From Omphiscola glabra (lineage: Eukaryota > Mollusca > Gastropoda > Lymnaeidae): DNA of 64,000 nt. A program made the translations under genes and the position numbers. This document shows, piece after piece, positions 22,689 to 35,957 of this stretch; positions within the stretch are counted from its first letter, which is position 1; each line of letters opens with the position of its first letter. Under the pieces are notes generated by a model. The model saw nothing but the letters and a program-made list of their open reading frames with translations. It searched no databases and had not been told where the DNA came from. The stretch lies in contig OZ024801.1 in assembly GCA_964017045.1 (NCBI GenBank), positions 30,290,049 through 30,354,048 on the forward strand. Direction: 5' to 3'.

Positions 22689-23158
22689 TGAGCGTTTGTT
22701 TAATGAATACATGTTTATGAAAATAAACTTTTACTGCGGACCGAAGATTGAATTCGTAGACTACAACATTGAGGAAAAAAACTGGTACATGTAGTAGTTT
22801 CAGACATCTGTCAAGTTCTTACACGCGCATCGCAAATCGATATCCTCGTATATATTCGGAGCACGGGAGTTGAGCATCAAACAGTGAACGCTGTGGACAC
22901 ACACCTCAGAGATGTGAGAGAAGGTGCCTCTGTGATGCTAGCGCACGCAACCTTTTGACGCGTAACTGAATATCTGCGCGCCGGCTTGTTGTGTCTAAGT
23001 GTGGACTGAGGGGAATGTCTTTCCAATACCTCGTCGGCCTTTCCAATCGGTCTGTTGTCCTTCGTTCTTAGCTTTGTACCTTAAGTTGTATGTTTGTTGT
23101 GTTTTTCTCTATTGGTCTATGTGATGTGTATCAAAGAATAAATTATATCTGAATAGCA
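22689..23158 (+). mobile_element. candidate solo LTR or short Pol II unit
   Basis: A 470-bp block starting TGAGCG and ending TAGCA, flanked by GTAT on both sides (22685-22688 and 23159-23162). Inside, TATA-like CGTATATATTC (about 22847), an initiator-like GCATCAAACAGTG about 30 bases downstream, and AGAATAAATT (about 23136) followed by TG-rich sequence fit a U3-R-U5 layout. The 4-base duplication could be chance, and no coding region or second LTR is present. Alternatively a small non-coding transcription unit. Confidence 0.3.
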
Positions 23159-23196
23159 GTATATGGCTGCTGGTTCAAAAGAAAGTGATTTAGAAG

Positions 23197-23393
23197 CAGA
23201 GTCGTAGCTAGAGTTTTTGACGCCTCGGGACAAGATTCATTTTAAAGAGCCCCCCTTTCTTATTTCAACTGTCAAACTCATTACTTTCATCAGTAAAATA
23301 ATATCAAAGCACATTTTAGCGCCCCTAACTAGTCTGGCGCCCAGGGACATCTGTCCCCCCTGCACCCCCCCCCCCCCCCCAGCTACGTCTCTG
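23197..23393. mobile_element. MITE with perfect 8-bp TSD (hAT-type)
   Basis: Starts CAGAGTCGTAGCTAG and ends AGCTACGTCTCTG, giving a terminal inverted repeat of about 13 bases with one mismatch. Flanked on both sides by TTTAGAAG (23189-23196 and 23394-23401), a perfect 8-bp duplication. Next to the right end is a run of about 16 C. The 197-bp interior is non-coding, with GACGCCTCGGGAC on the left and GGCGCCCAGGGACATCTGTC on the right, and resembles widespread animal CAGNGGCGTAGC elements. Confidence 0.88.
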
Positions 23394-23401
23394 TTTAGAA
23401 G

Positions 23402-24341
23402 CAGGTTTGGGGAATAAAGTTTGAAGTTGCTGTAGTGTTCGAGTGAGAGCCGTACATTTATTTTGCGAGTGGTTTTTTAATTGCTCATTTAAAGAAAAAA
23501 AACAGGAGGCTCAAAAAAGTAGCTCTCTACAAATTTTTTTTTCTTCTCCTTTTGTTAGAAAATCCTCTTGACCGTATTTACAATTTTAGGAATGCACTTC
23601 GCTTAATTAACGAGTTCGAAAATTTATAATCATGCGAGCCAATAAAGCAGATCTGAGTGTGCAAACCAATCGTTTTCAATCCCTCAACTTAACTCCTGTC
23701 CCTTGACCCCCTCTCCCAAACATCCTGGACCTTGCTCTGGTCAGTGGAATCGAACAGTAGCCCCCCCCCCCCCCCCGCACCCTTCCTGGGAAAAAAACGT
23801 CAAAGATAATAAATGGGATCACGACCATTACTTTCACCTGTCCACCATAAAACTGGACACCCCGTGGGCAGCACTCGGGGCGGTGATAAATTATGTTTGT
23901 TGACCCGAACAGTTGGCTCCCCTGGCGTCCATCATTCTGCAATATGTTAGCACATTTTGATAATTACCTCCCCTCTTCATTCACAGAAACACTTCTTTTC
24001 GATAGCAGGTCATAAATCTCTCTCTTCACACTCTCCCCCCCACCCCCACATTTTTCGACGTCTTCAATCCTTTCGACCGGAACTTCCTGGACGGTGGGTA
24101 AAGGGTTAAAATTAAAGCCATCACCATTGTACTAGCACATTCGTGGTTTATGAAAAAATTCGGAAATGGAGTTTCGTCCGGACATGCTAATCAAATTGTT
24201 AGCACATTCTTTACTTTTACGGATACCAAATATATTGATATAAGATCTTTAAATTTTGGTTATTAAATCTTTTATTTTTAACCTTTGCGGTGTAAAGGAA
24301 TTTTTTCAATACCTTATACTTTTCTAATGCTAGATTCTATA

Positions 24342-24372
<31 letters not shown>

Positions 24373-24836
24373 GTTTGTGCGTCTATTTATTAGTTCTTTG
24401 AGTCCATTGAGTTCAACCACTCCGCAACTTCTTCCAACAAAGCAAACGAACGTACAGATGGCCCGCACAAGTCTCGCGCTGACCTTCACGAGCCTCGCGA
24501 CGACCTTCACAAGACATAAATCCTAATTACAGACATTGCTTTCATCATCATTTAGCAGTGAACACGTGACTTCTGGGCTGGGGGGTCAGAACAGCCCTGA
24601 TTTGACGAGGACTCGATCCATTGATCTTCATGCAAATGTCGTTACACACCCGCCCTAACAAAACACCTGGGGCCGAACCCTGTGCGCGCGCAGGACTTGA
24701 CCTTCTCCCCCTTAATATCAGCGTTAAGCGCCCCATCAAACCCCCCACTTGATGCCGAAGAAGGTCTTTGGCCATTTCAGTGTTGATTTTCTTTCTGTCT
24801 TCTTTTTCCCCATTGATTGTGTTTGGCTTCAGCTCT
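23402..24836. other. spacer, no gene recognised
   Basis: Holds a run of 16 C at 23761, C-rich text near 24030, a TATATA(TG)n microsatellite at 24337-24371, and a GC-richer part (24420-24760) with CAGACATTGC and CGCGCGCAGG words. No frame resembles a known protein. Confidence 0.45.
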
Positions 24837-25160
24837 CATTCTCTCTCTCTCTCTAATTCACTCTCTGTGTGTCTATGATAGATACTATCCATTGCTATAT
24901 CTCCCTCTCTCTATCTCTCGATATATCTTTATCTCTCTATATCTCTCTCTCGCCCAACCAACCACCCATTCCTAAACCCCCTCCCACCCACCACCCCTGC
25001 CTAACTCCCTCCCTCCGTCCCTCTATTCTCTCTCTCTCTCTAGCACCCTATCTATTTGAGAACATTCTCTCCCTCTCTCCCTCTATACTAATTCGCTCTC
25101 CTCTTCTCTTACTCTGCCCATGTCCATCTTTTATCTCTCTCTGCTTCTCTTTCTCCGCCC
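24837..25160. repeat. CT-rich polypyrimidine tract
   Basis: (TC)n and CTCTCTC words broken by ATAT, CCAACC and CCCTCC. The crossing frame of 174 codons is serine- and leucine-rich and not credible as a protein. Confidence 0.85.
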
Positions 25161-26069
25161 CTTCCATTCCCTTAACTATGAAAAAAATGTATTATCCTAT
25201 GCCCCCCCCCCCTTTTACAGACACGCGCAATAAGCAAACCAACCACATGTATGTTTTTAAGGGGAAAAGGGCGTGGTCAAAATTACAAAAAAATGGCCTT
25301 ATTTTAAAAATAGTTTTTCATTTGTCCTATTTTTATTTAAAACAAATATCCACACCTAGTGACCAGGCCATTATGACCAGTAACAGGACTTAAGTATGTG
25401 GTATACACTTTCTAACATTTAAACTGCGAGAAAAATAAATGCATATATTTTAAGTCATGTTAAATGGTATCTGATATAAATGAAACAACACGTTTGTTGT
25501 TTTTTTTTTGGGGGCGAATGTCCCACTTTTTTGTCCCTTACTTGTCGTCCGAGAAAACAAGAAAAGCCGGTCCATCATTCACGTTCAAAATGCCGGTCTA
25601 AACCCCCCGCCTCCTGACAAACACAGACGCCTAATGTCCCCTATAATGTCCCCTGTAATGTCCCCTATTTCTGTTACTTGTTCTGTTGTCCCGCGCATGT
25701 TGCCGCCAGGCCGGGTACGGCCGACTATAGCATCGGCATCCGTACCAACAAGCCATTCATCAGAGGCCTGTCAATGGAGACCTGGGCGTTGCTCTAGTCG
25801 ACAGGACAGATCTATCAGCCGACATGGTGGTTCTTTCAGACACTCGGGCGATGCCGAACTGACCTTCGGTTCTTGGACAATGGGAACGTCGGTCTAAATT
25901 GACACTCAGCGAACAAGTGCTGTCAACAATGCGACGAATATCAAACCAATGGTGAGAAACCCAGACTGAAGGAAAAAACAAAACAAATATTCTCCCTGCA
26001 GGCAACTTTGACTACATCCCCACCTCTTCGACGACCCTTTAAACCATGATATACAAAGATCTGAATTCA
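25161..26069. other. spacer with 12-13-bp triplicate
   Basis: AATGTCCCCTAT/AATGTCCCCTGT occurs three times at about 25633-25670. The rest is mixed sequence with a C run at 25203. Overlapping 81-129-codon frames on opposite strands near 25700-26000 match no family I recognise. Confidence 0.45.
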
Positions 26070-26400
26070 TCCCAATACACCCCATATATATATATATCCC
26101 TATACCCCATATGGACTACCCTTTACACAGTATAGACTACCCAATACCCAATATAAACTCCCGTATACAGATATATAATCCTCTATACCCCATATTTTAT
26201 ACTCCCCTATATCACAAATATAGTCATTATACCCCATATTTAGTCGCTATACCTCATATATACTCCCCTATGCCCCATACATGCTTCCCTATATTCCATA
26301 TAAATTCCCCTATACCCCATGCACTAACACGCCTTCACCTAAACGCCATAACTCAAGTATACCACATATACCACATCCACGCCCATACACACTGTACATA
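26070..26400. repeat. degenerate TATACCCCATAT repeat
   Basis: Words TATACCCCATAT and ACTCCCCTATA recur roughly every 25 bases, strongly diverged. An old array. Confidence 0.7.
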
Positions 26401-27414
26401 CATCCGTGATAACTTCTATCGTTGATGTGGAAATAAATACGACGCAGAACTCTCTTCATACAACCACACGATTTTTATTATTTTTTAAAAATGATTTATA
26501 TTAGAACATCGTGATCTGACTGTAGGATGTTTCTCGGGCTTGCATGAGAAACCTAAACATCATTTGATCTATTACATAATGGGATTGCTGATGCATTCAT
26601 ATTTTGAAATAATAATCTAAACAGAATTGCGTCATGCTCTACTGCCAAATCCTTACAGATTAGACTCACAATTCGTACCACAAAACATGGTAGAGGTCAA
26701 CTAGAGATGCACACATTGTCCACATCCAAACAAATAGACAGGCGTGTGTGAAACAAAAATTTGGGGTGGGGGGTAGAGCACTTTTTTTTTTTCCTCACGA
26801 ATTTAACATTTCCTTGAAAAATTATATTCACAATCCATTAAATTTTATCCATTTTAAGACAAGAGCCAAAAGTAATTGAAAAACTCTTTTAAAATGGTTT
26901 CATTTCTTTTTTTCTGCCGCTAGTTCACTGAATTCGTTTAAAGTATTTCTGGCTTCCCCCCCCCTCACTTATCCTCTCTCTCCCCCCCCCCCCCCCCACT
27001 CACCGTTTCCAACAATAATTGATGGGTGCCACAAGTTGTTGAAAATTATGAATAAGTGGCTTAGACAAGGGGGAGTCACTCGCCTATCGGAGTACTCCAT
27101 CTTGTCTCCCTTTCTAGGGCGGATTTCCCCGGACTACCTGGAAAGTGAAATATTTCACCCGAAATGGATTTTAAACTATCACCTGTTGACGTCAGACCCT
27201 GCTATTCACATGCTTCGACATCTGACTATTTAATAGCCCCCCTCCCTTTTTTTGTTGGTCAGATTTTAATGCAGTATGGTGGGAACAGGAAATTACTCTA
27301 TGATGGACTGCGGTGCTCCAACGCTGGTCAAGTCATGGCTCATGCGTGTTCAAATAGATGCCCGACTTTGATCGATAATTGAATGGCAGGGAGGGGGTAG
27401 ATATTAGCTCAGTG
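26401..27414. other. spacer, no gene recognised
   Basis: AT-rich with C runs at 26957 and 26982. A frame near 27036-27233 translates as a mixed peptide ending in TSDPAIHMLRHLTI, unmatched to any family. Nothing else supported. Confidence 0.4.
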
Positions 27415-27605
27415 CAGTTGTGCCGTGACAGTTGTGCCGTGACAATGTGACAGTTGTGCCGTGACAGTTGTGTCGTAGGTGATAAAGAATAATCCAAACA
27501 CTAATCTAAGATTTTTAGCCATAAGCTAGCAACAAACTAGAAGTGTACTATCAATAAACTGAACTAGCCATAAATTAGACATAAAATAGCCATAGACTGA
27601 CTTCC
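27415..27605. repeat. 14-bp CAGTTGTGCCGTGA repeat and degenerate neighbour
   Basis: Four copies of CAGTTGTGCCGTGA (27415-27477, one 8-base interruption), followed by irregular repeats of AGCCATAAACTAG-like words to about 27605. Two different small arrays next to each other, 60 bases before the large satellite. Confidence 0.75.
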
Positions 27606-28321
27606 TTAATTTTTAGGTTTCAATAATTTATTAATTAATTTTTAAAAGCCTTAAAAAAAGTATTGTCAATTTCAAATGGTAACTTCTTCCTTCACATACA
27701 CTGACTTAAGAACAATTTCAAATGGTAACTTCTTCCTTCACATACACTGACTTAAGAACAATTTCAAATGGTAACTTCTTCCTTCACATACACTGACTTA
27801 AGAACAATTTCAAATGGTAACTTCTTCCTTCACATACACTGACTTAAGAACAATTTCAAATGGTAACTTCTTCCTTCACATACACTGACTTAAGAACAAT
27901 TTCAAACGGTAACTTCTTCCTTCACATACACTGACTTAAGAACAATTTCAAATGGTAACTTCTTCCTTCACATACACTGACTTAAGAACAATTTCAAATG
28001 GTAACTTCTTCCTTCACATACACTGACTTAAGAACAATTTCAAACGGTAACTTCTTCCTTCACATACACTGACTTAAGAACAATTTCAAATGGTAACTTC
28101 TTCCTTCACATACACTGACTTAAGAACAATTTCAAATGGTAACTTCTTCCTTCACATACACTGACTTAAGAACAATTTCAAATGGTAACTTCTTCCTTCA
28201 CATACACTGACTTAAGAACAATTTCAAATGGTGACTTCTTCCTTCACATACACTGACTTAAGAACAATTTCAAATGGTAACTTCTTCCTTCACATACACT
28301 GACTTAAGAACAATTTCAAAT

Positions 28322-31300
28322 GGTAAATTCTTCCTTCACATACACTGACTTAAGAACAATTTCAAATGGTAACTTCTTCCTTCACATACACTGACTTAAG
28401 AACAATTTCAAATGGTGACTTCTTCCTTCACATACACTGACTTAAGAACAATTTCAAATGGTAACTTCTTCCTTCACATACACTGACTTAAGAACAATTT
28501 CAAATGGTAACTTCTTCCTTCACATACACTGACTTAAGAACAATTTCAAATGGTAACTTCTTCCTTCACATACACTGACTTAAGAACAATTTCAAATGGT
28601 AACTTCTTCCTTCACATACACTGACTTAAGAACAATTTCAAATGGTGACTTCTTCCTTCACATACACTGACTTAAGAACAATTTCAAATGGTAACTTCTT
28701 CCTTCACATACACTGACTTAAGAACAATTTCAAATGGTAACTTCTTCCTTCACACACACTGACTTAAGAACAATTTCAAATGGTAACTTCTTCCTTCACA
28801 TACACTGACTTAAGAACAATTTCAAATGGTAACTTCTTCCTTCACATACACTGACTTAAGAACAATTTCAAATGGTAACTTCTTCCTTCACATACACTGA
28901 CTTAACAACAATTTCAAATGGTGACTTCTTCCTTCACATACACTGACTTAAGAACAATTTCAAATGGTAACTTCTTCCTTCACATACACTGACTTAAGAA
29001 CAATTTCAAATGGTAACTTCTTCCTTCACATACACTGACTTAAGAACAATTTCAAACGGTAACTTCTTCCTTCACATACACTGACTTAAGAACAATTTCA
29101 AACGGTAACTTCTTCCTTCACATACACTGACTTAAGAACAATTTCAAATGGTAACTTCTTCCTTCACATACACTGACTTAAGAACAATTTCAAATGGTAA
29201 CTTCTTCCTTCACATACACTGACTTAAGAACAATTTCAAATGGTAACTTCTTCCTTCACATACACTGACTTAAGAACAATTTCAAATGGTAACTTCTTCC
29301 TTCACATACACTGACTTAAGAACAATTTCAAATGGTAACTTCTTCCTTCACATACACTGACTTAAGAACAATTTCAAATGGTGACTTCTTCCTTCACATA
29401 CACTGACTTAAGAACAATTTCAAATGGTAACTTCTTCCTTCACATACACTGACTTAAGAACAATTTCAAATGGTAACTTCTTCCTTCACATACACTGACT
29501 TAAGAACAATTTCAAATAGTAACTTCTTCCTTCACATACACTGACTTAAGAACAATTTCAAATGGTAACTTCTTCCTTCACATACACTGACTTAAGAACA
29601 ATTTCAAATGGTAACTTCTTCCTTCACATACACTGACTTAAGAACAATTTCAAATGGTAACTTCTTCCTTCACATACACTGACTTAAGAACAATTTCAAA
29701 TGGTAACTTCTTCCTTCACATACACTGACTTAAGAACAATTTCAAATGGTAACTTCTTCCTTCACATACACTGACTTAAGAACAATTTCAAATGGTGACT
29801 TCTTCCTTCACATACACTGACTTAAGAACAATTTCAAATGGTAACTTCTTCCTTCACACACACTGACTTAAGAACAATTTCAAATAGTAACTTCTTCTTT
29901 CACACACACTGACTTAAGAACAATTTCAAATGGTAACTTCTTCCTTCACATACACTGACTTAAGAACAATTTCAAATGGTAACTTCTTCCTTCACATACA
30001 CTGACTTAAGAACAATTTCAAATGGTAACTTCTTCCTTCACATACACTGACTTAACAACAATTTCAAATGGTGACTTCTTCCTTCACATACACTGACTTA
30101 AGAACAATTTCAAATGGTAACTTCTTCCTTCACATACACTGACTTAAGAACAATTTCAAATGGTAACTTCTTCCTTCACATACACTGACTTAAGAACAAT
30201 TTCAAATGGTAACTTCTTCCTTCACATACACTGACTTAAGAACAATTTCAAATGGTAACTTCTTCCTTCACATACACTGACTTAAGAACAATTTCAAATG
30301 GTAACTTCTTCCTTCACATACACTGACTTAAGAACAATTTCAAATGGTAACTTCTTCCTTCACATACACTGACTTAAGAACAATTTCAAATGGTAACTTC
30401 TTCCTTCACATACACTGACTTAAGAACAATTTCAAATGGTGACTTCTTCCTTCACATACACTGACTTAAGAACAATTTCAAATGGTAACTTCTTCCTTCA
30501 CATACACTGACTTAAGAACAATTTCAAATGGTAACTTCTTCCTTCACATACACTGACTTAAGAACAATTTCAAATGGTAACTTCTTCCTTCACATACACT
30601 GACTTAAGAACAATTTCAAATGGTAACTTCTTCCTTCACATACACTGACTTAAGAACAATTTCAAATGGTAACTTCTTCCTTCACATACACTGACTTAAG
30701 AACAATTTCAAACGGTAACTTCTTCCTTCACATACACTGACTTAAGAACAATTTCAAATGGTAACTTCTTCCTTCACATACACTGACTTAAGAACAATTT
30801 CAAATGGTAACTTCTTCCTTCACATACACTGACTTAAGAACAATTTCAAATGGTAACTTCTTCCTTCACATACACTGACTTAAGAACAATTTCAAATGGT
30901 AACTTCTTCCTTCACATACACTGACTTAAGAACAATTTCAAATGGTAACTTCTTCCTTCACATACACTGACTTAAGAACAATTTCAAATGGTAACTTCTT
31001 CCTTCACATACACTGACTTAAGAACAATTTCAAATGGTAACTTCTTCCTTCACATACACTGACTTAAGAACAATTTCAAATGGTAACTTCTTCCTTCACA
31101 TACACTGACTTAAGAACAATTTCAAATGGTAACTTCTTCCTTCACATACACTGACTTAAGAACAATTTCAAAAGGTAACTTCTTCCTTCACATACACTGA
31201 CTTAAGAACAATTTCAAATGGTAACTTCTTCCTTCACATACACTGACTTAAGAACAATTTCAAATGGTAACTTCTTCCTTCACATACACTGACTTAAGAA

Positions 31301-32139
31301 CAATTTCAAATGGTAACTTCTTCCTTCACATACACTGACTTAAGAACAATTTCAAATGGTAACTTCTTCCTTCACATACACTGACTTAAGAACAATTTCA
31401 AATGGTAACTTCTTCCTTCACATACACTGACTTAAGAACAATTTCAAACGGTAACTTCTTCCTTCACATACACTGACTTAAGAACAATTTCAAACGGTAA
31501 CTTCTTCCTTCACATACACTGACTTAAGAACAATTTCAAATGGTAAGTTCTTCCTTCACATACACTGACTTAAGAACAATTTCAAATGGTGACTTCTTCC
31601 TTCACATACACTGACTTAAGAACAATTTCAAATGGTAACTTCTTCCTTCACACACACTGACTTAAGAACAATTTCAAATGGTAACTTCTTCCTTCACACA
31701 CACTGACTTAAGAACAATTTCAAATGGTAACTTCTTCCTTCACATACACTGACTTAAGAACAATTTCAAATGGTAACTTCTTCCTTCACATACACTGACT
31801 TAAGAACAATTTCAAATGGTAACTTCTTCCTTCACATACACTGACTTAACAACAATTTCAAATGGTGACTTCTTCCTTCACATACACTGACTTAAGAACA
31901 ATTTCAAATGGTAACTTCTTCCTTCACATACACTGACTTAAGAACAATTTCAAATGGTAACTTCTTCCTTCACATACACTGACTTAAGAACAATTTCAAA
32001 CGGTAACTTCTTCCTTCACATACACTGACTTAAGAACAATTTCAAATGGTAACTTCTTCCTTCACATACACTGACTTAAGAACAATTTCAAATGGTAACT
32101 TCTTCCTTCACATACACTGACTTAAGAACAATTTCAAAT
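28322..32139. repeat. higher-order copy 1 of the satellite (83 units, 3818 bp)
   Basis: Variant monomers in this block recur exactly 3818 bases (83 x 46) downstream: GGTAAATTC at 28322, TTAACAACA at 28901, 30051 and 31845, TTCTTTCACACAC near 29891, AAAGG at 31171, GGTAAG at 31542 and AACGG at 32001. The left boundary lies between 28230 and 28322, since the GGTGAC at 28230 has no partner. Confidence 0.93.
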
Positions 32140-35100
32140 GGTAAATTCTTCCTTCACATACACTGACTTAAGAACAATTTCAAATGGTAACTTCTTCCTT
32201 CACATACACTGACTTAAGAACAATTTCAAATGGTGACTTCTTCCTTCACATACACTGACTTAAGAACAATTTCAAATGGTAACTTCTTCCTTCACATACA
32301 CTGACTTAAGAACAATTTCAAATGGTAACTTCTTCCTTCACATACACTGACTTAAGAACAATTTCAAATGGTAACTTCTTCCTTCACATACACTGACTTA
32401 AGAACAATTTCAAATGGTAACTTCTTCCTTCACATACACTGACTTAAGAACAATTTCAAATGGTGACTTCTTCCTTCACATACACTGACTTAAGAACAAT
32501 TTCAAATGGTAACTTCTTCCTTCACATACACTGACTTAAGAACAATTTCAAATGGTAACTTCTTCCTTCACACACACTGACTTAAGAACAATTTCAAATG
32601 GTAACTTCTTCCTTCACATACACTGACTTAAGAACAATTTCAAATGGTAACTTCTTCCTTCACATACACTGACTTAAGAACAATTTCAAATGGTAACTTC
32701 TTCCTTCACATACACTGACTTAACAACAATTTCAAATGGTGACTTCTTCCTTCACATACACTGACTTAAGAACAATTTCAAATGGTAACTTCTTCCTTCA
32801 CATACACTGACTTAAGAACAATTTCAAATGGTAACTTCTTCCTTCACATACACTGACTTAAGAACAATTTCAAACGGTAACTTCTTCCTTCACATACACT
32901 GACTTAAGAACAATTTCAAACGGTAACTTCTTCCTTCACATACACTGACTTAAGAACAATTTCAAATGGTAACTTCTTCCTTCACATACACTGACTTAAG
33001 AACAATTTCAAATGGTAACTTCTTCCTTCACATACACTGACTTAAGAACAATTTCAAATGGTAACTTCTTCCTTCACATACACTGACTTAAGAACAATTT
33101 CAAATGGTAACTTCTTCCTTCACATACACTGACTTAAGAACAATTTCAAATGGTAACTTCTTCCTTCACATACACTGACTTAAGAACAATTTCAAATGGT
33201 GACTTCTTCCTTCACATACACTGACTTAAGAACAATTTCAAATGGTAACTTCTTCCTTCACATACACTGACTTAAGAACAATTTCAAATGGTAACTTCTT
33301 CCTTCACATACACTGACTTAAGAACAATTTCAAATAGTAACTTCTTCCTTCACATACACTGACTTAAGAACAATTTCAAATGGTAACTTCTTCCTTCACA
33401 TACACTGACTTAAGAACAATTTCAAATGGTAACTTCTTCCTTCACATACACTGACTTAAGAACAATTTCAAATGGTAACTTCTTCCTTCACATACACTGA
33501 CTTAAGAACAATTTCAAATGGTAACTTCTTCCTTCACATACACTGACTTAAGAACAATTTCAAATGGTAACTTCTTCCTTCACATACACTGACTTAAGAA
33601 CAATTTCAAATGGTGACTTCTTCCTTCACATACACTGACTTAAGAACAATTTCAAATGGTAACTTCTTCCTTCACACACACTGACTTAAGAACAATTTCA
33701 AATAGTAACTTCTTCTTTCACACACACTGACTTAAGAACAATTTCAAATGGTAACTTCTTCCTTCACATACACTGACTTAAGAACAATTTCAAATGGTAA
33801 CTTCTTCCTTCACATACACTGACTTAAGAACAATTTCAAATGGTAACTTCTTCCTTCACATACACTGACTTAACAACAATTTCAAATGGTGACTTCTTCC
33901 TTCACATACACTGACTTAAGAACAATTTCAAATGGTAACTTCTTCCTTCACATACACTGACTTAAGAACAATTTCAAATGGTAACTTCTTCCTTCACATA
34001 CACTGACTTAAGAACAATTTCAAATGGTAACTTCTTCCTTCACATACACTGACTTAAGAACAATTTCAAATGGTAACTTCTTCCTTCACATACACTGACT
34101 TAAGAACAATTTCAAATGGTAACTTCTTCCTTCACATACACTGACTTAAGAACAATTTCAAATGGTAACTTCTTCCTTCACATACACTGACTTAAGAACA
34201 ATTTCAAATGGTAACTTCTTCCTTCACATACACTGACTTAAGAACAATTTCAAATGGTGACTTCTTCCTTCACATACACTGACTTAAGAACAATTTCAAA
34301 TGGTAACTTCTTCCTTCACATACACTGACTTAAGAACAATTTCAAATGGTAACTTCTTCCTTCACATACACTGACTTAAGAACAATTTCAAATAGTAACT
34401 TCTTCCTTCACATACACTGACTTAAGAACAATTTCAAATGGTAACTTCTTCCTTCACATACACTGACTTAAGAACAATTTCAAATGGTAACTTCTTCCTT
34501 CACATACACTGACTTAAGAACAATTTCAAACGGTAACTTCTTCCTTCACATACACTGACTTAAGAACAATTTCAAATGGTAACTTCTTCCTTCACATACA
34601 CTGACTTAAGAACAATTTCAAATGGTAACTTCTTCCTTCACATACACTGACTTAAGAACAATTTCAAATGGTAACTTCTTCCTTCACATACACTGACTTA
34701 AGAACAATTTCAAATGGTAACTTCTTCCTTCACATACACTGACTTAAGAACAATTTCAAATGGTAACTTCTTCCTTCACATACACTGACTTAAGAACAAT
34801 TTCAAATGGTAACTTCTTCCTTCACATACACTGACTTAAGAACAATTTCAAATGGTAACTTCTTCCTTCACATACACTGACTTAAGAACAATTTCAAATG
34901 GTAACTTCTTCCTTCACATACACTGACTTAAGAACAATTTCAAATGGTAACTTCTTCCTTCACATACACTGACTTAAGAACAATTTCAAAAGGTAACTTC
35001 TTCCTTCACATACACTGACTTAAGAACAATTTCAAATGGTAACTTCTTCCTTCACATACACTGACTTAAGAACAATTTCAAATGGTAACTTCTTCCTTCA

Positions 35101-35957
35101 CATACACTGACTTAAGAACAATTTCAAATGGTAACTTCTTCCTTCACATACACTGACTTAAGAACAATTTCAAATGGTAACTTCTTCCTTCACATACACT
35201 GACTTAAGAACAATTTCAAATGGTAACTTCTTCCTTCACATACACTGACTTAAGAACAATTTCAAACGGTAACTTCTTCCTTCACATACACTGACTTAAG
35301 AACAATTTCAAACGGTAACTTCTTCCTTCACATACACTGACTTAAGAACAATTTCAAATGGTAAGTTCTTCCTTCACATACACTGACTTAAGAACAATTT
35401 CAAATGGTGACTTCTTCCTTCACATACACTGACTTAAGAACAATTTCAAATGGTAACTTCTTCCTTCACACACACTGACTTAAGAACAATTTCAAATGGT
35501 AACTTCTTCCTTCACACACACTGACTTAAGAACAATTTCAAATGGTAACTTCTTCCTTCACATACACTGACTTAAGAACAATTTCAAATGGTAACTTCTT
35601 CCTTCACATACACTGACTTAAGAACAATTTCAAATGGTAACTTCTTCCTTCACATACACTGACTTAACAACAATTTCAAATGGTGACTTCTTCCTTCACA
35701 TACACTGACTTAAGAACAATTTCAAATAGTAACTTCTTCCTTCACATACACTGACTTAAGAACAATTTCAAATGGTAACTTCTTCCTTCACATACACTGA
35801 CTTAAGAACAATTTCAAACGGTAACTTCTTCCTTCACATACACTGACTTAAGAACAATTTCAAATGGTAACTTCTTCCTTCACATACACTGACTTAAGAA
35901 CAATTTCAAATGGTAACTTCTTCCTTCACATACACTGATTTAAGAACAATTTCAAAT
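32140..35957. repeat. higher-order copy 2 of the satellite (83 units, 3818 bp)
   Basis: Partners of the copy 1 markers are at 32140, 32719, 33869, 35663, 34989, 35360 and 35819. I found two private differences: G at 30576 against A at 34394, and G at 31910 against A at 35728. There is no third copy, because position 35958 has GGTAAC and not GGTAAATTC. Confidence 0.93.

Noticed and set aside
24869..25393. Serine-rich 174-codon frame
   Set aside because: It lies in a CT-rich low-complexity tract and begins in a microsatellite.
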